64,000 nucleotides of DNA from Takakia lepidozioides (GCA_030704615.1 CM060731.1:34286001-34350000), one strand, 5' to 3'; shown: positions 22,799 through 35,193, counted from the first letter of the stretch. Numbers and translations: made by a program. The notes: generated by a model from the sequence alone, not told the origin.

Positions 22799-25700
22799 CC
22801 CTTTCTCCCCAAGGGCAATCGCTTTCTTCGGAAGAGCAGTCAGCCTGGGACAGGCTTACCTATTCAGTTGGTCTCTCAAATCGCTGCATCCCAACTAGAT
22901 CCTCTCTCAGATTCACTTGGAGTAACAACAGAGTCCCCCCGGACTTGTCTATGGCCAGATTGGATAGGTCTTACTACTCTCCGCTGGCTGCCTCATGGAT
23001 TAAACATGATCCTCTCCCCCCCATATTGCCAGATGTTGACCATGCTCTCTTGTCTCTCAAGCTTACTCCCCCAGGGATCTATCGAAGGGGAAGAGGTTTA
23101 TTTAAATTGAATCCGAGTCTCCTTCGATCCCCAAAAGTGACTCAGCAGCTTGCTGCAGTTTGGAAAGATGCGGGAAACCAATTCACTTCTCCATCCGTTA
23201 GATTTCTTCATAAGCTGGCTGACACAAGGAAGGCAGCTCAATCATTGGCCAGAAAAGCAGCCGTGGATAAGGATGGTAAGGAAAAGGCCCTAATCAAAAC
23301 CATCTCTCACTGTCAATGGCTGATAGAGTCTAGTTTGGTGGGGCCCTTGACCCATCAATCTCTTAATACGGCGAAACGAAACTTGGCAGAGCTGCGTGCA
23401 ATCAAAGAAGACAATATCCGTAGGTAAGCTGGAATAAACTGGTCTCTTAAAGGTGAAAAAATGTCGGCCTATTTTTTCCATAAATCATGGCAGCGTCAGG
23501 CTTCTACATCTATTTCCTCATTACGAGATCAATCCAACATGCTTCATGTTAATCCAAAGGCAATGGCTGGAGTGGCAGCAGAGTATTTCACAAATCTCTT
23601 TGCTCGTCCTCCAAGCTCTGAGAACTCTCTCATCAGCAGAAGTGCAGTTCTGGACTCTGTCCCCTCTATTCTCACTCCCCAGGACAATGCCAAGCTTAAT
23701 GGTCCCTTCTCGGAAATGGAGCTCATGCTGGCTTTGGAAAATCTGGCTTCTCTCAAATCCCCAGGATTGGACGGTCTTCCGGTAGAATTCTTCAAACACC
23801 TCTGGTCTGCAGTCTCGGAAGATTTCCTTCTTATGGCCAATGACGTGCTGGCCAAGGGATCATGCCTTCCTAGCTATCTCAAGGGGTGATTGCTTTGATT
23901 TTCAAAAAGGGGGATCGTGACATGATAACCAATTACAGGCCCATTACGTTGCTTAATTCTTCTAACAAGATCATAGCTAAGGCTCTCGCCATGAGGCTTC
24001 AGCCCTTTTTGCCCAGGTTGGTGCGTCCAGAGCAGACTGGGTTTATGCAAAATAGAATGATCCTAGACGATGTTCTTTTGGCAATATAAGCTCTTCACTT
24101 GGCCCATTTATCGGACCAGCCTCTAGCTATGCTAATGTTGGACTTCGAAAATGCCTTCGACAATGTTGATTGGGCTCTTCTTTTGGGGGTCATTCAGAAG
24201 CTAGGATTCGAAGGGAATTTCGTGTCTTGGATAAAAATCCTTCTCTTCTCGGCCTCCAGTAAAGTTCAAGTCAATGGTGTTCTATCCAAATCCTTTCAAT
24301 TACACAGGTCAGTAAGGCAAGGGTGCCCTTTATCCCCCTTCCTCTTTCTGATCGCGGCGGATGCCCTCGGTCACTTGCTAGCTGCCAATACCTCTTTGTA
24401 AGGGCTAAAAATCCCTAAATCTTTGCCCTATCGACTAAATCACTGCACAAGTTATGGGTGGTGGTCATTGCTCAACAACATATTTAGCCTGGGCATCAAG
24501 CATCAGTGCCTCAGTCAAGAACAGACGACACTCTCTTATTTATTGATAACTCTACGCAAGCGAACGTCTCAGCCATCCTTCAGACCTTCTGCGCCCATGC
24601 ATCAGGGTTACGGATAAATTGGTCCAAGACAATAGCTATTCTCTCCAAGCTTTCCATCCAAGCGGGGGCATCGCACATCGCGCCTTGGGGGGGAGGATTT
24701 GGGTCTTTGTTGGCTTCAAAATGGAGAAGCCCATAATCTTTTGGGGCACCTAGTGGGTCATGACCTCACAGATCTGCAGAGATGCGAGGCGGTTCTAGCC
24801 AAAATCAGAAAATGGGCCATTGGTGCTTTATTCATTTGTCTATAGCTGGGCGGGCTCTGGTTGCTAACCAGGTAATCCAATCTTCCTCATAGTTTTCCTC
24901 GGCTGTCTGGTCCCTTGGCTCCAAGATTATCTCGCAGATAAAAACCATGACTCACAACTTCATATGGGGGGCTACCCCGACTATGCCAAACAGAAGAAGC
25001 CTGATAAGCTGGGCCCAGATCTCTCTCAAAAAAAAAACGGGGGCTTGGAGGTTCTGGACCCTCAATCTCAAATCCTTGCCTTATTGGCCAAATGGGTGCC
25101 CAGAGTTTTGACTCATCTTTCATCTCCGTGGAGCCTTGTTGTCAGATGTCATATTCTGGACTCTGGGCCTTTAGCGTCATCCTGGCCAGAATCATTGAGA
25201 TGGATAACCCAGGGTAACCGCTCCTCCCGTGCCTTCTCCTTCGGTTCAAAGGCGTGGCAATCCATCTGGGCTGCCTGGATTAAAATGAGGCCCAATCTTT
25301 TCCAGTCAACCCCTAAGACAAGGGAAGAAGCCATGAGGCAGCCTCTATTTGGAAATCTCAATGCTTACTCTAACTCCTTAATTACTTGCTCTAAAAAGTG
25401 GGCATCCTGGGAGAAGGCAGGGATTGTCAGCTTCCTCCACATTTGGGAATCAGGGTCGTTTCTACCCAGAGCCACAGCCACTGCAATCTTTCATCTAGGA
25501 AGGTTGCATGCTGGGATCAGATTGTCAATGACATTCCTCAAGTGGATATCGCTTTGTTCTTTTCCTTCCAATATTAGGGCTCTGCCAATATGGCTGGGGG
25601 GGGGGGCAGTGGCAATGCTTCTAAGTATGCCCTTTATGCAATCCACAGAATAGGGAATCAGATCTCTGGATGGAAATTTCAAGTTCAATTTGATGGGACC

Positions 25701-26881
25701 CTGACTTCCCCAGTGTGGTCTCACTTTCTAGAATCGGATATGTATGCCATCAGAGTTTACTGCAAAGACTATGGGAAATGCAATCCAATTCCTCCCATGA
25801 ATATGCAACATTATTTCGGATCCTTCAACTGGTTTCTTACTGCCCCTTTGCATATGTTGCAATTCGACCCACCAGAATGGAACTGGATGTCTAAAAAGCA
25901 TGATCATTTTCTGGGTTACAAAGTCAAGCTGGGCTACTCTTTATTAAGGCCTCCGGCTACTTTTGAGGCCAAATGGAATGCCAAGTGGGGACATCTACCC
26001 ACTCTACCCCTAAATTGGCAACACATCTGGAAGAATGTATGGAGAAAAAACAGATAGGCCAAAATCTCAGGATTTCTTTGGAAGCTAGTCAATAGAATTC
26101 TGCCTGTCCTTCAAGTCATTCTAGATGCTCTTGACCAATGTCAAGTGTGCAACCTGGGTCTCTTGGAATCACTGGATCATTATTTGGTAGAATGCCCCTT
26201 CGCTGGGTTCATCTGGAATCGTATCAGAATGTTTTACTTGGCCTGGGACCCGTCCATTCCCATGCAGTCTTTGTTAATCTTGCTCAACCTTCACGAAGGA
26301 TCAATTTGGTCTAAATGCCCGGTATGGGCCTGTCTTCGAGCGCACTCGAGTGTTCAGAAGGTTTTCTTCATGATCCATTCAGATTTAATGACTGAAGCAA
26401 GAAAGGCCTGGAATGTCATGTGTGCAGCTACTCCTCGATGTGCGCAACGAAGGAGATAACAACTTTTCACTGGCTTTGATAACGCTTGGGGAAAAGGGAA
26501 CATCATCTGCACAAGGACATCAGACTCATCGATTGTCTGGAACAACAACATCCCGCCATGTTGGCAGCTCCACTAGCGCCCAACTATCTATGGAGCAAGA
26601 AGAATCAGATAGGAATTGGAGGCATAAGAGAACATCCAGAAAGGGCAAATCCAAAGCCCACCTCTCTTTTGAATCCTCTGGACGCAGAATCAATGAGCCT
26701 TTGTAGTCTTGTCTCGCTGCTATGGACCTACTCGTCCTTAGTCTCCTGCAGCCTCTCTCAGATTTGGCCACGGGGCAGTGTCTCCTTTATCATCTTTATG
26801 GTTGTTTTTCCTGAGGTTGTTTTTTCCTCAATTTTATTAATAAATTTGTCAGGGCTCCCCTATTCAAAAAAAAAAAAAAAA
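22799..26881 (+). mobile_element. LINE (L1-type non-LTR retrotransposon), 5'-truncated, with poly(A) tail
   Basis: The element starts inside the endonuclease domain (RFTWSNNRVPPDLSMARLDR near 22910-22970), continues through the reverse transcriptase and zf-RVT regions, and ends in a 3' UTR with 15-16 A at 26867-26881. It follows the LINE tail at 21750-22798 directly and in the same orientation. No clear target-site duplication is seen beside the poly(A) (flank ggtatggctactgg). 5' truncation plus poly(A) is the usual outcome of target-primed reverse transcription. Confidence 0.85.
22900..26459 (+). pseudogene. LINE endonuclease/reverse transcriptase ORF, broken
   Basis: RT motifs in order: SPGLDGLPVEFFKHLW (~23760), NYRPITLLNSSNKIIAKALA (~23930), RPEQTGFMQNRMILDDVL (~24025), LMLDFENAFDNVDW (~24130), SVRQGCPLSPFLFLIAADAL (~24310), RTDDTLLFID (~24520), and LRINWSKTIAI (~24610). 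The C-terminal zinc region is CQVC...ESLDHYLVECPFAGFIWNRI (~26140-26225). Defects: in-frame stops at 23425-23427 and 24087-24089, a one-base frameshift near 23885, frame changes near 24480 and after 24730. The catalytic YADD-type box reads RTDD, so the first two residues are lost although both Asp remain. It cannot make an active enzyme. Confidence 0.88.
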
Positions 26882-27131
26882 GGTATGGCTACTGGCTACT
26901 GGCTGGAGGGTGGACCCGAAGGGTTACAACTTGGCTGTCTAATAGACACCATAATTTATGCTTCCTTGTTTGGTTGCTAGGGATTAATTTGTATGAAATA
27001 ATTCCAACTGTACCATGAGCTGCCACTCAACATACTTGAGAAAAAAAAAATGAGTTGTCGCTCCCAGGTGTTTCCCTTTAAAAAAAAACAATTTAAAAAA
27101 AATTTATTGTATCTATAAAGAGAGAGAAGGG
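26882..27131. other. AT-rich spacer between LINE and Ty3 element
   Basis: No coding potential. Several A-runs (27042-27050, 27080-27089, 27095-27102) and a purine run agagagagaagg lead into the A26 tract at 27132. Confidence 0.6.
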
Positions 27132-27186
27132 AAAAAAAAAAAAAAAAAAAAAAAAAACTCCGGCCGAAGCCGGCGTAACTAGTGAG
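27132..27186 (-). repeat. SINE-like 3' tail with UUCG hairpin, copy 1
   Basis: On the minus strand the sequence reads ctagttacgccggcttcggc, then cggag, then 26 T (A-run at 27132-27157 on +). CCGGC-TTCG-GCCGG forms a perfect 5-bp stem closed by a UUCG tetraloop. The same module recurs on the minus strand at 39664-39733 and 45006-45069. A conserved 3' hairpin before a T-rich tail is a known design of some plant SINEs. The left (5') part of this copy is not recognisable. Confidence 0.55.
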
Positions 27187-27272
27187 AGAAGCCTACATAC
27201 GACAGTGGTCAAACAAAATAAAAATAAAAATAACCGGCGAAGAGAAGCACAGAGCCCGAGGGCTGCTAAGCC

Positions 27273-27510
27273 TGTGATGCCCCAAACTTTCCTCATCACA
27301 GATTTACCCGTTTCATCCAAAACGGTGATACACATGGCGTATAAAGCCGTTAATCCGTTACAATGATGTTTAGGTTAGGGTTAGTTTAGGCTGGTGGCTT
27401 GATCCTGGCCCTTCGTTAGATCCAGGGCTGCAAGGCAGCACCATGGGCTTGGGCCTATAATGCCTCACCACGTGGCGGGCCACTAAGGTTAGGGCTTTTG
27501 TATAAAGACG
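27273..27510 (+). repeat. 5' LTR of Ty3 element (U3 part matching the 3' end)
   Basis: It matches 34786-35037 closely, apart from a ~14-nt segment present only in the 3' copy after gatacacat. The shared block stops at gtataaagacg, a TATA-box-like sequence (27500-27506). Sequence after 27510 (presumed R-U5) does not match anything after 35037. Confidence 0.85.
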
Positions 27511-29325
27511 ACAACTTTGGTTTGAGCGTGTAGAGAGAGTTGTTGTAGGTGATCTTGCTGCATTGACCAGTCATCACGAGGCCCTATTCACACGACCTTT
27601 GCTTGAGCTGGTGCGGTGATATTCGGGGCCAGACAGCTTGCTAAGCGCGAATTTGAGCTACGCAATGAAGATCGTCTACCGTCCAGGGCGATCAAGTCAC
27701 GTTTTCTAAACCATCGTGAATTAACGTGGTTGGAAGTTGGTTTGTATCTTCCTCTTTCTGGTGTTCGAAGTGCAGAGCTTCATCATGGCCCTGGCGTGGT
27801 AGGGAGAAGTTGGTTGTCGTTAATGTTACAGGGCACAGGGGCTTTTGATCTTGAGGGCACTACGGTTTCAGCTCCAGCCTTGCGCCTTGGCACCTACCTA
27901 TTCACAGTTAATTGATGGTCTGACGGGAGGGGCCTTGATAGTACAGTCGTCTGATCTAGTGGTCTTGGGTGTGGGCACTGCTTTTGCTTCACAGCGAGTG
28001 GCTCGCCCGAGCGCGTTTGAGAGACTGAGTGATTGTTCAAACTCGACTGTGCTTTCGTGCACCTGGAGAGAGGGTGACACCACCCGCATTGGCTTTTGGC
28101 TTAAAGGAGCTGATGGCTGGGAGTGGCTGGCGTTGGGGATCTACGAGTTAGAATCACACAAGGTGCTGAGGGTGGTGTATTGCTCCACTTGGGTTCCGGA
28201 AGACAGCTCGCCAAGTGCTCGGCCCACGCTCCACATCCCTGCAGCTTGAAGGTTCTGCCTCCAATCCAACCTTGTTTCTTGCATGCTAGGTGATTCTAGT
28301 ACCACTTGGTTGAGATCTGGAAGACAGAGGTCCATGAATAATTCAGGAAAACCGCTGGCCGAAAGTATAGTAGAGGTGAATGAGGGATCGGACAACCTGT
28401 AGGTAGGTAATTTCATGGTGAGTGATGATGAATTCTTGAATGTTGGAACAATGGGGGCAGTTGTGGAATCCCCAACTGGTATTCCATTAGTTGATGAGGA
28501 GTCTGGGATAGCCACCCTCGAGGGCCTTTCTGTCTATGATCGGCGTAATGAGGCCTTGGAGGCTAGACGGACTGAGCCTATGTTGGCTAGGGAATTAAAC
28601 ATTCTGCCCTCCCATCCTCCTCATGACCAAGGGTCTGGTTCGGATGTATGGGCTACTACGAGCAGTATGCTGCCCAGGTTGCTACCTTGAGTCCTAGGAT
28701 GCTACCTGTTGTGAATTTCCCTAGTCCCACTCTCGGGGGAGGGAACCGTTGCCTGTGAATTCGGGTATGCATGTGGGCAGTCTTCCTGTGTTGAACGTGC
28801 ATGGTGTTGTTCAAGGTGGGGGTGTCATAATGCAAGGGCCCTCTAGTATGCGTGCTACTCTGCCTCCTGCCATAACTGGTTAATCTGTGGGGGCTCTCCC
28901 TGCTGCACAGGCTGGGGTGCCACCACATCTTGTCTCTAGCCAATCCATAGGTATGCATGCTAGCAATATCCCCCGATCTGTGTCAACATAGCTAGTGGGA
29001 GTGGCATCCACTCTTCCCATGAGTGGTATGCCACAAACCCACTTGCAGTCTACTAACCCTGCTGCTCAGCCAAGTGTGGCAATACCTGCTCTTCCCATGG
29101 GCACGGTGGCGCCACGTCTGTCAACCTCAACTGCTATAAGATCAGTCAGTCATAATAATATGAGTGGTAATCCTGCATTTAATGTTGGATATGTGCATGG
29201 TAATGCTGCTCCCATAATTCCCTGTTGCCCTACTCATGGATCTGTCCTCCCTGGTCAAATCAACCATAGCCTACCTTGTCATCTAATCCCCCAGCTGACC
29301 ACTCAACCCTTACCCAAAATACACA
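27511..29325 (+). other. Ty3 leader region
   Basis: Between the shared 5' terminal block and the recognisable gag. It contains several open frames (27616-27915, 27845-28249, 28415-28690, 28995-29342) rich in Pro, Ser, Thr and Met-Gly-Asn. They may be a degenerate gag N-terminus or extra leader ORF, but no domain is recognised. Confidence 0.45.
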
Positions 29326-30187
29326 ATGGGAGAAGACTTTGATAGATATCTTCAGATGTTTGAGGTCATTGCTAGTGTCAATGAGGTGCCTGAGAATTTC
29401 AAGATGACGATCTTTAGGATGAGTATGAAGGGACCAGCTCGTGACTTACTGCATGCAGCCGTGATGGATGATCCCAGCCTCAACTGGGCAACTCTGGTGG
29501 AATGGGCTAAGACCTTGTTCAAACCTCCTGAGAGGCCTCTGGATTGCTTTACCAAGCTTTCGGCCAGGACTTACCAACCTGGGGAATCCTTGTGGAAATT
29601 TTACATGGATCTTAAGTTTGCTGCTATTGAAAACATCATAGACCCGGTAGAGAGGGATCGTATTGTTAAAATGTATTTTCTCCTTGGGTTGCTTTCCACT
29701 ATTCAGAATTGGGCTCAGCGGTGTCGTTTTGTTGATGACAAGACTATGTTAGCAGAAATTAATCTTAAAATGACAGACTTGACTGACAACAAATCAATGC
29801 ACCATCGTGCCAAGTTTCAAGCTCCAATGGGCTCAGAGCTTGGCATGTCTGCAACATCCTCACCCTATGTTCTTCCTAAGACATGTAAGGCTGATGATTT
29901 TACTCTTCAGGGGTTGGCTAACACTGTGGGAAGTCTTAGTGAGTCTGTGGCCACTTAGTTTGCTGCCATGCAGGCTCATCAACAAAGATGGCAGCCTCGA
30001 CACAACCAAGGAACAACAGGGGGTAACAATAGGGGTCGAACCCAGACTGGGCAAGCCTATGAGGGCAATCGTGCTGCTTGTTACATTTGTGGGTCTTTTG
30101 AACACTGGACAAAGCATTGTCTAGACAGAGCAGGGCTACCAGAGCTAATCAAGAACAAGAAAATAGCCAATGGCTCTCCCCTCCTTT
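29326..30187 (+). pseudogene. Ty3 gag (capsid and zinc knuckle), in-frame stop
   Basis: A retrotransposon gag capsid is seen in FDRYLQMFEVIASVNEV, FRMSMKGPARDLLHAAV, WATLVEWAKTLFKPPE and YQPGESLWKFYMDLKFA. The frame is cut by TAG at 29956-29958, then continues in the same frame to a CCHC knuckle CYICGSFEHWTKHC (C-x2-C-x4-H-x4-C, ~30085-30120). The nucleocapsid stretch before it is Gln/Asn/Arg-rich. A single point change could account for the stop. Confidence 0.85.
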
Positions 30188-30329
30188 AAACTAGCACGAT
30201 CTCTTGGGAAGGGGGCAAGAGGTCCATCATCTACCAACCCTGTTTCTTCTGTTCCGATTCAAGCTGTTCTAGCTACTAACTTCAAAGCTTTGCATTGTCC
30301 TCTCAGTAGGCAGACTGCTGGCCAGCAGA

Positions 30330-33300
30330 TCAGTCCTTCATGGCGCAATGCCATATCCATGAGCTCAGCTTTCCCTGTGTGTTGATATTGGATGCACTAT
30401 ATCTGCCATACCTTTGAGTGTTGTAAGAGTTCTTGGTCTCAAACTATGCCTTGCCATAGGTATTGAGGTGCTTATTGCAGATGGATCCAGGTATGAGCCC
30501 TTAGGACTAGTCACTGTTCCCATCAAAATTCATAAAAAGGAGGTTGTGGTTAATTACTTGTATAGTCACCATTGGAGATCAATTCCTTCTAGGCCTTGAC
30601 TAGATGACCGGAGCTGGTGCCACCATCAGCCTAGCTGACTACTCCCTTCGCTTTAACAATGGAGAAGGGCATGAAGTAGTGGTTCCCTTGAAAGTAGTGA
30701 AGATCAAGGCTGGGTCTGCTACAGCCAATTTGTCCAGAGTCCAGGCCCTGGTGAAGGAGGTACAACAGAACTCTCACTCCAACCTCAATTGGAATGATTT
30801 CTACAAGTTTCAGCCCGATCTTCAACTCTTATATCAGTGGCATGTTCCTGGGCTAGGGATAGGACAGGGGTGCCCATAGCTATTCCAAAGAATACTACTC
30901 TAATTTGTGCACTTCTCAACATCACCATTGCCTTGACCCAAAGGGTGGTCAAGTCTGGTCTGGCTTTCTTGTGTCCCGCTGCTCATTTCCTAGAAGTTGA
31001 GGGTTGGAGGAGATTGACTGCTCTTAAGCACTGCCTGGTGGCCACTGGTGTTCTTGATAGAGGATATAGATAGGAGGTTAAGATCCTAATTGCTAATCCT
31101 GAACGCTTCCCTGTGACTATTAAAAAGGGGCAGGTTCTGGCTCGCATCACTGCTCTTCCCATTGCTGACATACAAGAGGTGCAAGCTGGTTTTGGTCTTG
31201 AGGCCATTGGCATCATCCATGGCCTCTTAGATACGGTTGCTGCCTTTGCTACAGTTGCACCACCACCTGTTCCTGATCTCAGCCTGGGAGGTAAGAAGGC
31301 CCTCACCAAAGTTTTATCTGAAATCAAGTTAGGCACAACTCTCTCTCTTCTGGACAAAGGAGGAAGGTGAAAGTGCTTATTGCAAAAAATCTAGATATTT
31401 TCAATTTGGGATCCACTGACCTAGGGCGCACTCCTATTCTTTCAACATGACATTGTCACTGAAGGGGCTCCTATTAAACAATTTGCTTACCGAGAGAGTG
31501 TCAAGGAACGTACCAAAATCCAGGAAGAAGTCCAGAAGATGCTTGATGCTGGTGTGATTAAACCTTCAGTCTATCCTTGGGCTAGTCCAATTGTCTTAGT
31601 TGGAAATACAGATGGCACAACCCGTTTCTGTGTTGACTTCAGAAAGCTGAATGACATCACAAAAAAAGATGCCTACCCTCTACCCAGGATAAATGAGACC
31701 TTGGATCAACTATGTGGTGCTACAATTTTCTCCTCTCTTGATCTTGCACCTGGCTTTTGGCAAGTTCCTCTTACTGAAGCAGCCAAGGAAAAGACCTCCT
31801 TTGTGTGTCGTATGTGTAAGTACCAATATGAGACCATGCCTTTTGATTTGTGCAATGCCACCTCTACTTTCCAACGCCTCATGGACATTGTCTTGGGCAA
31901 TCTTCGCTGGGAGTGTGCTTTAATTTATGTTGATGATATCAATGTTTACTCAGCCAGCTTTGATGCTCACTTGGCTGATCTGCAGCGTGTCTTCAGCAAA
32001 TTGCGCACTGCAGGCCTTAAAGTGAAGCCCAAGAAATGTGAACTATTCATGCCTGAGCTATACTTCCTTGGCCATATTCTGTCCAAAGATGGTTTGCTTC
32101 CTGATCCTGCCAAGCTTGAGTCTGTTTGGGGCTTTCCTATCCCCAGGGATAAACATTGTATTAAATCATTCCTTGGTCTGGCCTCTTATTACCTGCGCTT
32201 CATAAAGAACTTTGCTAAGCTTGCTCACCCTCTGACCAAGGTATTGTGCAAAGATGCCAGGTTTGAATGGACCTTCTCCCAGCAGGTTGTTTTTGACACC
32301 CTTCGCAAGGCCTTGTGTTCATCTCCCATCCTGATGTTTCCCAACTTTGAGTTACCTTTCTTGCTTCAGACTGATGCATTTGATGTTGTCATCTCTGCAA
32401 TCTTATGTCAAGTTGTAGAAGACAAGGAGCATGTCATAGCTTATGCATCCCGTCGTCTAGATCGTCATGAAAGGAATTATTCCATATCTGATAAGGAGGG
32501 TCTGGCCCTGGTCTTTGGGGTGAAACATTTTCGGCAATATTTGCATGGTAGCCGGTTTGTAGTAGAGACTGATCATCTTCCACTAAAAGCTCTTGTTAAG
32601 CCTAGGGAACTTCATGGCAGGCTTGCTCGATGGGCTATGTACCTGCAGGAGTTTGACATGGATATAGTCTACAAGAAGGGCAAGGAAAACACGAATGCTG
32701 ATGCATTTACACGGATTGATCCTCCTGTCAGTAGGCCCATGCTCACCTTGGATGACCTTGTTGCTGCTGATGTTGCCCCTCTTCCTGATCCTGCCCCTCT
32801 TCTCAACCTTTTTTGTGCAGATCAGCAACCCTTGGCCTTGGATTCCCATGGCATATTGTCTGCTTGGGGCTGGTCCAGCCTATTGGATGATCCTGGCTGA
32901 TTCATTCATGTGTTAGCATGTGTGGTGGCTCTATTGCTTCGCGAGAATTCGGACAAGATTTGGTGGAGGTTCCCTGTTGTGTTTTAGTCTTTCTCTTTCA
33001 TAGGCTCTCAAGTTTGTTGTGTTTTCGGCTGCTGCACTCCGGTGTGACTATTGGCTTGAGCCTCAAGGCCTACTTTGGCTGTCCATGAGTAGTAACAAAT
33101 GAGGTGAAGGTATCCTTGGCTGGAGATCATAGGCGTAGGCACTCCAGACCACCTTCTCTAAAATCCATTGTCTACCTCTTATGTGTAGTGCAGTCATGGA
33201 TGATCAGCTATATGCTGCGCTACTCCAGCGATGCCAATCAGGGCGTTCGCCAGCTGGACTTTCTGAGTCCTTGCGTAAACAAATTCTCTATCATGTGCCT

Positions 33301-34485
33301 ACTCACCGTTTTATGGGTGATAAGCTTTTCAAGGAGCTCACTAGAGGAGGAGTGTCATGCTACTTGGAGGTGCCACCACTGAATGCTTTATTGGAGCGTT
33401 TCCATTGTTCCTTGTATGCAGGTCACCTTGGTATCAAGAAAACTGTGGCCTGCATCCAAGAGGTATACTATTGGCTAGGAATTCACCGAGAAGTCACCGA
33501 GTTCATCTCTAAATGTGAAGGTTGTCGTGCTAACATTGCTCTCCCTAGGGCCCGGATCTTGTATGAGCTGCAGCCTTTGCCTATCACCCATGCTTTTGCT
33601 CGTGTTGGCATTGACTTGGTAGGACCCCTCACACTCACATCAAAGGGTCGAAGCTACCTTTGTGTTGCTACCGACTACTTAACTAAGTGGGTAGAAGTCC
33701 GGCCTTTGCGTTCCAAGGCTAGTGATGCTGTAGCTCAGTTCTTCTTCAATGAGATCCTTATACGACATGGGTGTCCTCGGGAGATACTAACGGATCAGGG
33801 CAAGGAGTTTTGTAACCAGCTCCTTACGGTGGTGTGCTTCAACTTTGGTGTCAAGCATTCCACCATAGCCCCATACCATCCCCAGACCAATGGCCTTACG
33901 GAACGCTTCAACCAAACTCTTTGTCGCATGTTGGAGAAGAATGGCGCACTCACTAGGGAGTGAGATACCTTTCTTCCCCCTATTCTCTTTGCTTATCGCA
34001 CCGCCGTGCATGCTAGCACTAAGAAGACTCCTTTTGAGTTGTTGTATGGTCGCAAGTGTGTTTCTCCTTTGCATTCTACCCCTTTTATTTCTACTGTAGC
34101 TGAGTCAGTTGATCTTGAGACCTTTGTTGAGGATCTTCATGCTCGGCATGCAGTGTCCATCCATGATGCCAAGACGAACATTGGTAAGGCTCAGCTCACC
34201 CAAGCCCATAATTTTAACAAGCGTGTCAAGTATTCTAACCTTTTTCAGGTGGGACAGACCGTGTGCATTCGGCTGAAGCATGGCAAGCATGCATGCAAAT
34301 CTAAGCTTAAGATCGACGGTCCATACGTGATCTATGAGCTTTTACGTGGGCGACGTGCTCTCCTTCTTCCACAGGGGTTCAATGTTCACGTGCATGATGA
34401 ACCCGTTTCTCTCACGGATCTGGTGCATTCCGAGCTAGTCTTTGATCTTACGTGCATCAATGTGGAGGGCCGTACGGTGGAATGA
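30330..34485 (+). pseudogene. Ty3 pol: protease, RT, RNase H, integrase, broken
   Basis: Protease: LCVDIGCTISAIPLSVV near 30380, with Ile in place of the usual Ser/Thr of the D-T/S-G triad. RT (31446-32900 open frame): FCVDFRKLNDITKKDAYPLP, FSSLDLAPGFWQVPL and YVDD (ALIYVDDINVYS). RNase H: TDAFD, SDKEGLALVFGVKHFRQYL, ETDHLPLKAL, NTNADAF. Integrase (33181-34485, a different frame): H-x6-H and CEGC zinc site, then the D,D,E core VGIDLVGPL, LTDQGKEF, GLTERFNQT. A TGA at 33961-33963 replaces the Trp codon expected after ALTRE. The C-terminal part carries DGPYVIYELLRG. The RT and integrase frames do not join (break ~32900-33180). Confidence 0.9.
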
Positions 34486-34785
34486 TGTCTTGATCTTCTT
34501 CAGATTGGTTTCCTCGACGGATTAGTGTTAGCTTGTGGATCTGGCCTTTTTGTTCTAGCTCTTGATGCATTTTGTAGACCTACGATATGTCACTACGTGT
34601 ACTCCCTGCACGGTTTTCCTAGCCCAAGGTTTTGTCCTCGGTCCAATTTGCAGGTACCAGGCTTTCCTTTGGTAGGTTTTTCACCCAGCAGTGGAGGGTG
34701 ATTTTCTCCCCAAACATTTACTTGTTATTTCTTATATTGTACTTCGCGGAGCTCAGGATTTTTCGTGGGGGGTAGGCTTCACAGA

Positions 34786-35037
34786 TGTGATGCCCCAAAC
34801 TTTCCTCATCACAGATTTACCCGTTTCATCCAAAACGGCGATACACATTCATCGTATTTTTTGGCGTATAAAGCCGTTAATTTGTTACAATGATGTTTAG
34901 GTTAGGGTTAGTTTAGGCTGGTGGCTTGATCCAGGCCCTTCGTTATATCCAGGGCTGCAAGGCAGCACCATGGGCTTGGGCCTATAATGCCTCGCCACGC
35001 AGCGGGCCACTAAGGTTAGGGCTTTTGTATAAAGACG
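34786..35037 (+). repeat. 3' LTR of Ty3 element (matching part)
   Basis: It begins tgtgatgccccaaactttcc like the 5' terminus and holds the match through gcttttgtataaagacg. It contains an extra tcatcgtattttt segment near 34850. Beyond 35037 the sequence is unlike the 5' end, so the LTR is either truncated here or the two termini came from different subfamilies. Confidence 0.85.
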
Positions 35038-35127
35038 GCGCCCTGACACAAGGTCAGGGCGGTGTACTCGGGAAGGTCAGGGTACTCGGGTGTTGCTGTA
35101 TATGTGATTTGGGTGTACAAGTTTTTG

Positions 35128-35193
35128 GATGAGAGCTACTTAGTGTCTGATTCGGGTGGAGATGAGAGCTACTTAGTGTCTGATTCGTGTGTT
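35128..35193. repeat. 33-bp tandem duplication
   Basis: Two adjacent copies start gatgagagctacttagtgtc and run to tgattcgg/tgtg, at 35128 and 35161. Confidence 0.85.

Larger units (their letters stand above)
27273..35037 (+). mobile_element. Ty3/gypsy LTR retrotransposon, decayed
   Basis: Bounded by two direct terminal sequences (27273-27510 and 34786-35037) that both begin TGTGATGCCCC. Between them lie gag, aspartic protease, reverse transcriptase, RNase H and integrase in that order; RT before integrase defines Ty3/gypsy. The integrase tail has a GPY motif (DGPYVIYELL) but no chromodomain that I can see. A purine tract (gtggggggtagg, 34766-34777) precedes the 3' terminus. In-frame stops in gag and integrase and frame changes in pol indicate a dead copy. 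No primer-binding site is convincingly placed. Confidence 0.9.
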
